Assembly: GCF_003597395.2 (NCBI RefSeq)
Contig: NC_133770.1
Location: 17,942,417-18,006,416 of the forward strand
Source: Chelonoidis abingdonii
Lineage: Eukaryota > Chordata > Testudines > Testudinidae
Reading direction: 5' to 3'
Length of the DNA stretch: 64,000 nt
The translations under genes and the position numbers were made by a program. Shown here in pieces: positions 36,323 through 47,989 of the stretch; position 1 is the stretch's first letter, and every line of letters begins with the position of its first letter. Under the pieces are notes generated by a model. The model was given only the letters and a program-made list of their open reading frames with translations, was not told where the DNA came from and ran no database searches.

Positions 36323-37207
36323 ATTTCCACTAAAGCACACTCCCAAGAACCTGGAATGGATTCCTGAGCTTCACCATTCCTTCTTCTGCCAGCAAATATC
36401 TATGAAACTCCCTGACAAACTGCATCTCACTCCCTCTGATGGTTCACACAGAGGATGACAACCTATTATTACAGTCAGTCACTCTGATAGCTCAAGTGGC
36501 AGAGGTCTATGCAGTAGATCTAAAGGTTCCAACCCTCCTGATGAACCATGTGGGTGTCAATATGCTGCCATATGATGGAATTTGTGTCTTTTCAGTTTTC
36601 TTTTAAAAAAAAAATCTAGGAAATTACACACAAAAAAAGGTTAAAAGAAGGTTCGTAAGGTTGCAAAGCAAAGCACTCAAAAGTTAGGAAATGCCAGCAT
36701 TAAAACTGCCTGAGCAACGATTACTTAGCACCTTGTAGATATACTATCATGGTACAGTCTTCAGTTACATGATCATATGCTAATATTTCCACAGGCCTCA
36801 GGCCTCATTCAGTGCCCAATATGGACCTGGTCAGGGGAGGAATCATGGCTGCGTGCTAAAGGCAGCTATGACCTGTAGGATACCTGCTTCATTTATTACA
36901 GAAGTTGGAAGGTGTACAGTGAATGAGACAGGGCTGCAGGGAGAGAAAGGAAGGTCTAATGGTTATGGCTGCTGAATGCTGCCCTATGTAACTGGAGTCT
37001 ATCACTGCCTCTACCACAGAGTTCCCGTGTGAGGTTAATCAAGTCACTTAAGCCAAAATGTTCGCAGGTGACCACTAATTGTGTGTTTCTCATTTTCTTG
37101 GTGCCCAATTTCAGAACCTGAGATCTAATTTGCAGAAGTGCTGAGCACTCACAGCTACATCTAAGTCAATGGGAGCTGTGCTTTACACATAAAATGTGCT
37201 ATATTAT

Positions 37208-37427
37208 CAGGGCTGGCTCCAGGCACCAGCCCAGCAAGCAGGTGCTTGGGGCGGCCAAGGGGAAGGGGTGGCACATCGGGCTCTTCGGCAGCAGGTCCCT
37301 CTCGGAGGGAAGGACCTGCTGCCAAATTCCCACCGAAGAAGAGAGCGGCACAGTGGAGCTGCTGCCAATCCCAACTGCGGCTTCCCCCCCCACCCTTGGG
37401 GCGGCAAAAACCCTGGAGCTGGCCCTG
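37208..37427. mobile_element. hAT-like MITE, CAGGGCTGGCTCCAG ends
   Basis: A 220-bp GC-rich element with inverted ends CAGGGCTGGCTCCAG and CTGGAGCTGGCCCTG. An inner 'cagcaggtcc...ggacctgctg' pair forms a hairpin. The flanks TATATTAT and TTTATAAT are a weak 8-bp duplication (6 of 8). Confidence 0.75.
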
Positions 37428-40400
37428 TTTATAATGTTAAGTACTCCAGAAAATCAGGTCCTAGTCATCTCAAATTGGGCACCTAATATTAGTGGATACT
37501 TTTGACCTTAATCTCTTTGGGCCTAGTCTGCTCTCTGTAAAATGGAGTTAATAACAATAATCCCTCATTTCACATAGATGTAGTGAATATAAATTTATTA
37601 TTCAATATTTGTGAAGAACTCAGACTACAGCAATGTGCACCATAGAAAAGCCCATGAGGAAATTATTAATTCTGTCTTCAGAACAGGGTTTGAATAGTGT
37701 GCAGTAAATAAGGCTTAGGCCCACACATTGATCATGTAGTTAAAGACTGTATCATAACTAAGGATAAGATCAGGTCATGGAGGTCATGGATACTGTGACT
37801 TTCAGAGACTTCCAAGACAATTACCACTTCAGCCCCAGAGCTTGGTCCTACCCTCTCCCTCCTACCACCATCAACACCCGTGCTCTGCCTTGAGGCCCCA
37901 CCCCTGCTCAGCCTCTTCCCCCACAAAGGTCCTGCCTGCTGCTTGCTTCTCTCAGCCGCCGCTCCCCTCCTCTTTATCTCCTGCTCTCCCTTGAGAGGGT
38001 GTGGAGTGGGGTACGGGACCATGGTCCAGGTGCCGGGGCCCACAAAAGATTAATCCAGCCCTGCGTATTGCTAATACTGCAAGTTTAATAATCGTGAGAT
38101 GAACAAAGAGAGAGAAATTTGGCACAACTGCTTTTCTCACTGCCACGACTCCATCTCTTCTTGATCTTACTGCCTGCCCCTCCCTACAAGAGATCAATAA
38201 TCCACTCATTTCTGAGCACAGACGCCTCTTTCTCTCCAGCCTACTTCAGCTAGGCATGACTTCTGATGCTCTTTTTCATTTTGGTGTCTCCAGCACTCTA
38301 CTTTCTGAGTTTTAAACTTAACACTGTTACCACTCCTTTCTCCATTTCTTATTCACAACTAGTAGTTCACTCTCTTCTGGACTCACATGCGAATGCACAT
38401 ACACACAAACACACACTTTCTGCTGGGTAGTTCCATTAAGGTTACTACCTTGGCTCTATTCTCCAGCATCACCCTCAGAGAGGTCTGAGTTAGCCTCAAA
38501 GTTAGGAGAGATCAGAGAGAAGCACAAGAAGAAAAAAACTTTGGATATCAGCTGCATAAAAGTAATACTGATACTCCCTAACTACACTGTAACTTCTTTT
38601 CTCCTAAATGCTTCAAAGACCAAAGTTATTTGTCTGTGTGAAGTGCCTTGTCACATATTTCTTACACTACTGTCACTCCCCTGAAATCCAGCCTTAAACT
38701 TTACTCACGAAGTCAGAAATCCTGCAGGCATCCATTACCCCAGACTTTGTCTACTCTCACTTCACCCTTGTCAGTAAGCATCTCTCTCACTTGCAGAACA
38801 ATGCCAATGTTCTGGCATTACTTTGACATTGCCCTCGCTGCTACTTTTTCACACTCTGATCAATTTCTGCCTTTTCTGTTGCAATACTTTCTTCCATGGT
38901 TTCCCTAAAACCTCAAATTTCTACGCTTTAGGAGGGGTATAAATGTTTCCTACAGTAAAAAAAATAATCTGGAAGAAACTTCAAAACTACCTAATTTTCA
39001 AGTTTCCATGGATTCACAATCCACCCTAACCCCTCTGACCTTATATTTCCCTTCTCCCTAAATCTTGGCATATTTTCTCTCTCTCCATGCCCGGACACTA
39101 CAGAATTGAGGGTCAATCTTTACTGTACTCTGCTTCATCTATCTGGAGTTCTTTCTAACAAAAAGGAGTGGAACGACTCAAAAGCTATTCCCTCCACCCC
39201 TGCCAGGAAGATCTGTCACCACCACTCATGGACAATGCTATAGAAGACAGATTAAAAAAACAGCAGTTGTTCTTTAGACGTGCATTGGTTTTAGATGAGT
39301 GCAGGATTAGATTAAGAAATAAAAATAAATGGACATTTGATTTTTGTCCATTGCCAGGAGGATATCACCCAACATTGCCATCAACGCAAAGTCCAAACTA
39401 TATCCAGGCCTAAAATCAAACTGCCTGGGATCAAGGAAACCTGCAGACTCCAGATACCTGCCTCCAGACCCCAGATATCTGCCTTGTCAGCACCTTATCA
39501 ATATTTTTTTTCCCCTAAAAAGGATTTGAGAAAAACTCTCTAGCTACTGCCCTCTCATTATCATGAGATGGTTTCTTGAGCAAGGGTACAATAATCTCTC
39601 CACACACACACACACACTTCAGTTATATTGATATATCAGGGTAGCTCCCACAGATATTTCCCTTCTAACAGAAGTTTGTGACCACGTAAAATCTGTAAAG
39701 GTAGATGAGATAGGCAGTTAAGGCACTAGCCTTTTGTATGTGGGGGCACAGGTGCAAACTCTGACAAGGTGGAAGTGAAATGGTTTGGGTTCTTTTTAAT
39801 CCAAGTCAGTCAAAAACATACATCCATATTATAAAGTCTCCTTAAAGTGATCTGATAACCTCTGTAACAAACAGAAGCCCACTATTGGGCTAACTAGCTG
39901 CACTGAAGGCTTGGCCAGAGTTCCATGACATTGTTCCAGTGGTGCCTGCCCATGATAGGTCTTGTTCTTGCTAGTGTCATATGATTGTTACATTTATAGA
40001 TACCCCAAATTTAGGAAAAAGGTAAAACACATAGTTAACATTTATTTGCATGTTTGAGACTCTGAAAGATAAGTAGGATTACGGTATACAAGATAAAATT
40101 TTTAAAAAAATTAATAAAAATGTAGAAAATATCCTCTGAAACCTTGGAAGTACTGTTATGTTAGACCATTGTTATATACAGTACGTTTTATTTCTCACCA
40201 GAAAGGCTTTACTAGTGGGTGCAGTGTATCCGCTTGTACACAAACCCACAAACTTTTACATTTAAATAGTTAATATTTTGCAATTCTCAGGTTTTCCTGT
40301 GTTGTGTGATCACGGAGGATGACACTTAAGAAACATGCTTTTCCACCCCCAGTTCCCTGCAGACTAATTAAATCATCAGTCTCAAATATAGCAGCTGCCA

Positions 40401-40533
40401 ACAAGGTTTCTGCTAATGCTTCAAACCACCAGCCCTGTCCCAAGCCTGTTCTCCCAGCATTCTCTGAACCATTACTCAACTCTCAGCCCTTCCCCCACCA
40501 CTGACTCAGCACCCATCTGTCTCACTTACTAAC

Positions 40534-40672
40534 CTGGTTTTGGCTTCAACACCAACAGAGGCAGTGGAGCTTGCAGACTCCTCAGATACTGAGCGCTGAA
40601 GAATTGGTGTTAGCTGCTTGTTGCTGTCCACTTCAGTTTGGGCATCCTCCTCTGCAGATTGTTCTTTGACTT
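40534..40672 (-). CDS. KMT2C: KMT2C exon 3 (inferred number), linker before first ePHD
   Basis: This 139-bp exon completes the Glu codon begun in exon 2, then reads VKEQSAEEDAQTEVDSNKQL, TPILQRSVSEESASS and TASVGVEAKT, ending with two bases of a split Ser codon. On the minus strand the acceptor is TCAAACAG and the donor is GTTAGTAAG. The segment corresponds to the serine-rich, acidic linker of KMT2C between the AT-hook end and the first extended PHD finger. The RSVSEES block is identical to the human protein as I recall it, while flanking residues show the substitutions expected between an amniote and human. It lies between introns of about 17.1 kb upstream and 21.4 kb downstream, both full of transposons that leave the exon untouched. 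Confidence 0.94.
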
Positions 40673-41556
40673 CTGTTTGACAAGAAGGAAGACTGCTAAG
40701 ATTCCATTTGTGTGGCTATAAAAATCACTGTTTACATTTTCCCCTTTAATGTAAATGTTTTTAAATAGGTTAGTCAGTGTAACACCTCTATTAAGAAAGA
40801 AATATTTAAGTAGGGAAGTATCATTCCTCTTCACATCTACCTAAAGTGAGAACTTTAATTTAAGCCTGAAGTCTGCATAATGGCTCAAAAATGAAATGAT
40901 GGGAGTCCATGATTATTGTTTCTCAAACTTACATCTCAAATTCATATATCAAACTTCCTTGGTTTAGACATAAAAATGTGTTCTAATTGACACCTTTTTC
41001 ATATTTGAGTGTTGGTACCTAAGCAGTCTGTGCAAGAACAAAAGGTTTGTTTCACCTAAGCAGGGAGAGGAATTGTCAAGTGTGGATGGGTAAATATTTT
41101 ATGACACACACATCTATGTTAAAAAAATGTTACTTAAATTTCAACATCAAGTGCTTGAAAGTTAGGAAATGCCAGATTTACAGTAGCCCATGTACCTTTA
41201 ATTCTGCCCCCTTGTGTATCCAGCCCATGCTCTGAATGAGGCAGGGGTCGTATGGAAAAATAGCATCTTAGAAATGAGGGGCTGGAAGGGACCTCATGAG
41301 GTCATCAAGCCAAGCCCTCTACACTGAGGCAGGACCAAGTAAACCTACACCGTCCCTGACAGGTGTTTGTCCAGCCCGTTCTTAGAAACCTTCAGTGATG
41401 GGGATTCCACAACCTCTTCACAAACGGAGAGCTTAACTACAAAGTTTTTCCTAATAGCTAACCTAAATCTCCCTTGCTGCAATTTAATCCCATTACTTCT
41501 TGTCCTACCTGCAATGGTAAAGGAGAAAAATTCACCTTCCTCCTCTTTATAACAGC

Positions 41557-41872
41557 CTGGGTCGTGGAGGCAAGCAGGGGCACACTCCTCCTTCCCCAAT
41601 AATCATCAGGGACACAGAACTTCTCTGGTCCCGGGGCCGCGGAGGCAGGGAAGATCGAGCTCCTGCAGGGTCAGGGCCAGGGCCAGGGCCATGTGAAGGG
41701 AGGGAAGATTGGGCCGGTGCCAGGTGGAGGGAGAGGGAAGATCGAGCTCTTCCTAGGGCAAGTCAGGAAAGAAGAAAGTGAGCTCCTCCTAGGGCTGGAA
41801 GCGAGGGGTGGGAGAGTGAGTTTCTGTGCCCCCCTCCAAGGGGTCAAATTTAAATTCCTGTGCATGCCCCTG
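41557..41872. mobile_element. hAT-like element in CR1
   Basis: Ends CTGGGTCGTG and CATGCCCCTG are approximate inverted repeats. Flanks TAACAGCC (41550-41557) and TAACAGCT (41873-41880) give an 8-bp duplication with one mismatch. The interior is G-rich and non-coding. Confidence 0.65.
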
Positions 41873-41915
41873 TAACAGCTCTTAACAAAGAGGTGGCCAA
41901 CCTGTGGCTCCAGAG

Positions 41916-43043
41916 TAGGGTGACCAGACAGCAAGTGTGAAAAATCGGGACGGGGGTGGAGGGTTGTCATGGTACAATTCCCCACCTTGAACCTTAGCGT
42001 CCAAAAGATGGGGTACCAGCATGAACTCCTCTAAGCTTAATTACCAGCTTAGAACCTGTAGCGCTGCCACCAACCAGGAATTCCAGTACCTGGTACACTC
42101 TGGTCCCCCCCAAACCTTGCCCGGGGAACCCTAAGACCTAGACCCTCTGGATCTTAACACAAGGAAAGTAAACCCTTTCCCTCACAGTTGCCTCTCCCAG
42201 GCTTCCCCTCCCGGGGTTACCCGGAAAGCACGTTGATGCAAAACTCCTGAAACTTAAACAGAGAGGAAAATTCAACTTCCCCTCCTTCTCTTTCCCCTCC
42301 CAGACTTCCCTGAGAGAGAAAGTAATCCTACACCAAAGAGAAATTAGCCTCTCTCTCCCCTTCCTTCCTTTCTCCCCACCAATTCCCTGGTAAATCCAGA
42401 CCCCGCCCCTGGGTCTCACACCAGAAATAAAAAAACATCAGGTTCTTAAACAGAAACTTTAATTAAAGAGAAAAAAAATACTTTGTAAATTTAAAATGGA
42501 GAGGTACAGGTCTTTCAGCTATAGACACTGGGAATACCCCCAGCCTAAGTATACAAGTACAAATAAAATCCTTTCAGCAAAAATCAAATTTGAACTCCTT
42601 CCAGCCAAATGCACAATTAAACTCCTGCCAGCCAAAGGCACATTTGCAAATAAAGAAAACAACATAAGCCTAACTCACCTTATACCTAGTACTCACTTAT
42701 TCTTGGAACTATAAGAACCTGTATCGGAGAGATTGGAGAGAACACCTGGTTGCACGCTGGTCACTCTCAGAACCCAGAGAGAACAACCACCAAAACTAAC
42801 AGCACACACAGAAACGTCCCTCCCTCAAGATTTGAAAGTATCCTGTCCCCTGATTGGTCCTCTGGTCAGGTGACAACCAGGCTTACTGAACTCGTTAACC
42901 CTTTACAGTCAAAAGAGATATAAAGTACTTTTGTTTTACTAACTCCTACTATCTGTTTATGACAAGGGTAATAGGAGCCTATATAAGAAAAAGACCCAAA
43001 AATCGGGACTGTCCCTATAAAATCAGGACATCTGGTCACCCTA
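41916..43043. mobile_element. hAT MITE (TAGGGTGACCAGA family), copy 2, carrying a solo LTR
   Basis: Inverted ends TAGGGTGACCAGA and TCTGGTCACCCTA. A perfect 8-bp duplication CTCCAGAG lies at 41908-41915 and 43044-43051. The MITE itself is about 120 bp, and a 1000-bp LTR is inserted in it. Confidence 0.88.
41965..42964 (-). mobile_element. Solo LTR of an endogenous retrovirus
   Basis: A 1000-bp solo LTR with the terminal inverted motif TGTCATG...TATGACA (TG at one edge, CA at the other) and a perfect 5-bp duplication AGGGT at 41960-41964 and 42965-42969. No internal viral genes remain. A solo LTR is the usual product of recombination between the two LTRs of a provirus. A CCAAT box near the right end, read on the minus strand, suggests that U3 lies there and the provirus ran on the minus strand, but the orientation is uncertain. 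The family is one I associate with turtle genomes. Confidence 0.88.
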
Positions 43044-44256
43044 CTCCAGAGCCACATGCGGCTCTTCAAAAGTTAATATGTGGCTCCTTGTATAGGCACT
43101 GACACCAGGGCTGGAACTACAGGCTCCAACTTTCTAAAGTGCCAGGGGGTGCTCACTGCTCAACCCCTGGCTCTGCCCCCATTCCACCCCTTCCGGCCCC
43201 GTCCCCTGAGCCTGCTATGCCCTCACTCATCCATCTCCAAGCCTCCTGCATGCCATGAAACAACTGATCAGGAGGTGCGGGGAGCGATGGGGAGGCGCTG
43301 ATCGGCGAGGCTGCTGGTGAGGGGAGCTGATTGTGGGCTGCTGACGTATTACAGTGTACACTTGGCAATGTACACTGGTAAATTGTGGCTCCTTCTTAGG
43401 CTCGGGTTGGCCACCCCGCCTTAACACATATGAAGACCTGTTATCAGGTCCTCACTCAGTCTTCTTTTCCCAAGACTAAACATGCTCAGGTTTTTTTAAA
43501 CCTCTCCTCATAGGTCAAGTTTTCTAAACTTCTTATCATTTCTTCTCTCTCCTCTGGAGTCTCTCCAGTTTGTCCTCATCTCTCCTAAAAGTGTAGTGTC
43601 CAGAACTGGACACAGTACTCCAATTGAGGCCTCACCAGTGCCAAGCAGAGCAGGACAATTACCTCCTGTGTTTCCTATACAATGATCCTGTTAATACATC
43701 CCAGGATGGTATTAACCCTTTTTTTGCAACTGCATCATACTGTTGACTCACATATAACTGTAACACCTAGGTCCTTCTCAGCAGTATTTCTGCCTACTGA
43801 CTTATTCTCAATTTTGTGGTTGTGCATTTGATTTCTCCTTCCCAAGTGAAGTACTTTGTACTTGTCTTTATTGACTTTCATCTTGTTGCTCTCAGAACAA
43901 TTCTCTAATAGACTGTGATGATGTAATTGAAGACGGTCATTATGCATACACATAAGGAGGCCAAACTGAGGACATGTGGCAATCAAACCTGGCATTTCCT
44001 AACTTTCAAGTGCTTGACTTTGGAACCTCAATAACCTTTTTCAATAAGAAGTCTCTCTGTGTGTAATCTTGTAGTTTTTATTATAATTATTATTTTTAAA
44101 GAAAAAGTAAAAAAAAATCTATTATGTAAAAGTGTAACATTCCTCTGCCCCTATGAATCACCAGCAGAGTCTGAACCGGAACACTTCAGTAACGGTCTGT
44201 GCTATGGTGCTATGTGAGCTAAGGACTGACTCCTTCAGCTGTCAGCAGGACAAGGC

Positions 44257-44784
44257 TACAGCAGAACTTCAAAGATACGAGCACCAGAGTTATGGACAGT
44301 CGGACACCATGTTAAAATGGAAGTAACCAATCAGGCAGCAACGGACACCAAAAAAGCAAAAAAGCAAATACTGTTCTGCTCAGTACCTGTGTTGCATCTT
44401 AAAGCACATCTGGGCTGCCTGTCCCCACGCCCTGCCTCATGCGGGGCTGCCACTTGCAGCTAAGAGGTGAAGACACTGGGGCTGCCAGCTCAAGGCAGCC
44501 AGAGGCGGCAGAGCAGGAGCAATGTTGGGGTCTGTGCCGCTTTCACCCTCCCCCAGGCCAGGAGGGGGAGGCACTGTTTTCACACATCCCCTACCACAGC
44601 TGGGAGGAGGGACATACTATTGGAAGCTGCCTGTGCTGAGGAGGGAACTCAGCTGCTGCTGGAGCCTAGCCTGGAGTGTCAACTGCTGGAGCCCAAACTG
44701 CGCTTTGTTCAGAGTTACGAACATTTCAGAGTTACAGACACACTCCATTCCTGAGGTACCTGTAACTTTTGAGGTTCTACTGTA
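44257..44784. mobile_element. Tigger-like (Tc1/mariner) non-autonomous element
   Basis: Left end TACAGCAGAACTTCAAAGAT, right end AACTTTTGAGGTTCTACTGTA. Both carry the 'cagagttacgaac'-type subterminal motif in inverted orientation. TA is present at both edges. The middle is GC-rich and gives overlapping spurious ORFs. Confidence 0.75.
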
Positions 44785-44964
44785 CTTTCCCAGAGTGAGA
44801 AGATGGGTTCGAGGGTCCCTCCCTCTGCACTGAAATTATTTTTTTAACACTAGCTCTACCAAATCTGAATGGAATTTCATGGCATGAAAAAAAGACACTT
44901 CTGTTGCCCCAGGGAATTTTTTGGGTATAGGGACTTTTATAGTGTATGTTTATAGAGTGTCTAA

Positions 44965-45043
44965 GCACAATGGTCTACTAATCTGGTTGGGGTTTCCGGG
45001 TGCTACTGTAATTCAAATAAATAATAAATAATAAATAATAACG
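44965..45043 (+). mobile_element. LINE/SINE 3' end with AAATAAT tail
   Basis: The tail 'gggtgctactgtaattcaaa' runs into repeated AAATAAT units, the 3' end type of an old L2/CR1-like family also seen near 57250-57360. Confidence 0.5.
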
Positions 45044-47194
45044 ATGGCAACAATGCACTTTTGCCTTGCACAAAAACTATAGAGTCAGTATGGAGGCAAA
45101 TCACTGTTATCAACAGGATCTACATAATGCTTATTAGATCAAATTTAACAATTTGCAAGTTGGGGAGGCAGAAGTCACTTGAACCATCTGATTTCAGTTA
45201 ACTGCTCATCATGTTAATTGTGTTCTCCTGACACACTTTTTATTGGACTTCAGGTTGAAAAGACAAATTTTAGGTTTCACAAAGTTATTAAGTTCATTGT
45301 AAAGTTCTCATGTAGGAAAAAATCTTTAAGATTCATTACAAAAGTGCTTTAATGTACCACAGTGTTCAGATCTCTCTCACCCCAGAGTTGTTTTTACTCC
45401 CCCCTCTCCATAGCAGAACAGACTAGTCACTCCTTACACAAAAACAAAAAGAAGTTATGTTTTGACAGAATTTGTCATTCAAGATTTTTAGTTAGTGTGT
45501 TATCAAAAGCTCTGCTATGCTAGGTAGCTTCTTTATTTGTATCTCTCATTGGTGTTTTTCACATTTGTTGTTTTCAAATTATGCTGTTTCTTCCTCTTAT
45601 GCATGCTCCCTAGATGCAGAGACAGGCGTCTTGAGGGCCATGGTTTGAGCCAAGCAGGTCTTCTGAGGAATTCCTGCACTCAAAGCCAGTTCTCCCTATC
45701 CTCCATGCTACTTCTAGGGGAGCGAGTCTCTTGGGGGCTGTACTGTGCAACATGGAGGAGGAGGAAATGAATGACGGCTGGAAAGCTACTAACTGACAAA
45801 ATTTCTTTGCGGGAGTGTAGTGATTAAAATATATCTTCTGCTGTTATATTACTAACCTCCCTTTTGCTGGATGTCAGGGACCCAAGAGAGAAAACAGAAG
45901 GTGCTTTTCTGGAGGCTGCCTGAGTACACATTCAGCAAAGTAGAGACACATTTTACATGTGCAGAACCCCCTAAAAGCAGATCTTTTAGCACCATCCCAA
46001 TCACTACCTTTGCGTTTAAAACAACCCCCCCTCCAGAGCTGCAGAACAAAGCAAAGAAAAAGATCTATATTCTAAAAGTTTACTTCTGACAAATATTTTT
46101 TTAAATGTAATGTTAAAAATATTCCAACTGAAAATATTGTAAAGCCTCTACCAAACAAACAAACAAACATTTAAAAACTTGTTAAATAATGTTTAATAAT
46201 AATAATAATGGAGTGTTTTAAACAAAAATTTTAACAGAGTAAAAATAAAAGTTTTATTGCTATTTAGATGAAAGCTGAATTGTTAATAAATACTGGGGCA
46301 GGTGGCTGCTCTCAGGCCTATATGCAGCCAGAACAGAACAGCTGGAGACAGCCTGATGGGATAAAGCCAATTGAGTCTGAGCTGTCAGAACTGCCACTGA
46401 AGGGTAGACAGAAGCACTGGACAGGTTACAGTAGGAGCGCTAATTGTACCCTTGAACTGCAGTGCTCTCACTTGCTGTCCACACTGGCTGTGACTTGTTG
46501 CAGGAAGCAATGATGGCAAGAATTTTTCAAAGCAAGTGTAACTGCAACAGTGGTATGAATACCTGTGCACGGTTGCAAGACAAGGTTTAGGGCAAGGTGT
46601 TTTACAGGCATTCTACAGGATTACAGTACTGTTAGTAATACCCAAATGCTCTAGGGTAGACAAACTGTTTGACAGCTCAAGATCGTGTGGCAGCAGTAGT
46701 GACAAGGATTCCTGATGGTGAATTTAATGTGAGCTCTGGTGAGCAACAATGCCCTTGGCCTGTGAGGTCATGCATTATTACCAAATGTCATTCACTTTTT
46801 CAACTCATGGAAAAACAAAACAACGTTTCCACTACACCCAGAGTTCGCACATTTTTTTGTCACGTCAGACACATCTTAATAAATAGAATGTCTCATTGTC
46901 ACCTTTCCTTCCACTGACAAACAATGTTCCTGGGGCAACTACAGCAATTTGTTGCATGGAGACGTCTCTAATGTATTTTTACCTTATTCTGATAGGATTC
47001 ATCACCTGAAAACAGGAAGGTAAGGTGGCATCCAGTGACCAAACAACTCTCCATGGAACACAAGCAAGCATTCTGGACATCACCATTTAGAAACCACTGC
47101 ACTAAATCACAGTATAGTAGTGTGCATGGCTGGGGACTTGCCTGCCAATAGCTAGTGCTATATTTTAGTTTGCAAAGTAGTTTCTAGCCATATA

Positions 47195-47245
47195 AAACTC
47201 TTTATTTTGTTTTTTGTTTTGTTTTGTTGTTTGTTTTTTTTTAAA
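47195..47245. repeat. TTTTG-type simple repeat
   Basis: Degenerate TTTTG/TTTG units ending in a T run. Confidence 0.8.
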
Positions 47246-47989
47246 GAGCACAGTTACTGTGGTGAGATGCAGGGGTTAAAGTTCAAAACTTGGCATGAAC
47301 GGTCCTCTATGAGGACCAATTTTTGATTAACAAAGAAAAGCTTTTTTTATTTCAAGGAAATGCTTGAAAACTGTGAATTTTTATTCAGACACGGCAATAA
47401 ACAATTAAATCTACAGGGCACATCTGCAACCATTTTTCTCAAAGTACTGCTAGTACTAAGTTTTCATTTTTTAAAATAGCCTAAATTTCTCTTTTTCCCC
47501 CGCCATTGGAAAAACATGACTTTCCCTCACAATATATAATAATGTACTATTGCCCTATTAATCCAGAATAGCAGTATGAATGAATTAACATTACATGGAA
47601 ATGAGAAATTTCTCCATTTATGTTCATTTAAATTTGTAAGCTTTAATATTTTATATTAAAATATATTTTTGCATTTAATAAATAAACACGTTATTTAGCC
47701 AGCCAACACAGCATACCTTAGTGTAAATTTCCCACCAGTCATGAAATAAAACTTTTTTCTCTGTTTCACACCACTTATTTATAGTTTAGTTTCTGTAGAT
47801 CCTAAGGACAAAATTTCATCTTGTGCAAATCCATTGATCCCAGCATGATGAAGTTGTTAGGATCCTTTTTCAATTACATATTTGGATACCTTGTAATTAT
47901 ATATTTTTATTATTCATATACTTGCTTAAAACAGCACTGGAACAAAGAAAAGGTTCCAACTATCCACTTTCAGATTTTGTTTATACTTT

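Larger units (their letters stand above)
19147..40533 (-). other. KMT2C: KMT2C intron 3, complete
   Basis: A 21.4-kb intron holding the Tigger MITE, the GTCTACACT MITE cluster, a split CR1, the nested Harbinger pair, a purine-rich repeat and a second CR1 copy. Stretches such as 24290-26290, 32120-34140, 36330-37200 and 38060-40530 hold no gene I can support. Some of these are probably older, unrecognised repeats. Confidence 0.88.
41889..43419. mobile_element. hAT-like element (GGTGGCCAACC ends) with nested insertions
   Basis: Left end AGAGGTGGCCAACC, right end GGTTGGCCACCCCGC. Duplication CTTAACAA (41881-41888) and CTTAACAC (43420-43427), one mismatch. Its own sequence is about 0.4 kb; the rest is the inserted MITE plus LTR. 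Confidence 0.8.
41265..43905 (-). mobile_element. CR1 LINE 3' half, split by nested insertions
   Basis: CR1 sequence in antisense at 41265-41557 and 43420-43905, interrupted by two DNA elements. The left part carries the 3' tail and the C-terminal RNGLDK-type region, the right part the segment reading QPQ/VLDTTLL and further RT sequence. Removing the insertions and their duplications restores continuous CR1 order. Confidence 0.8.
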
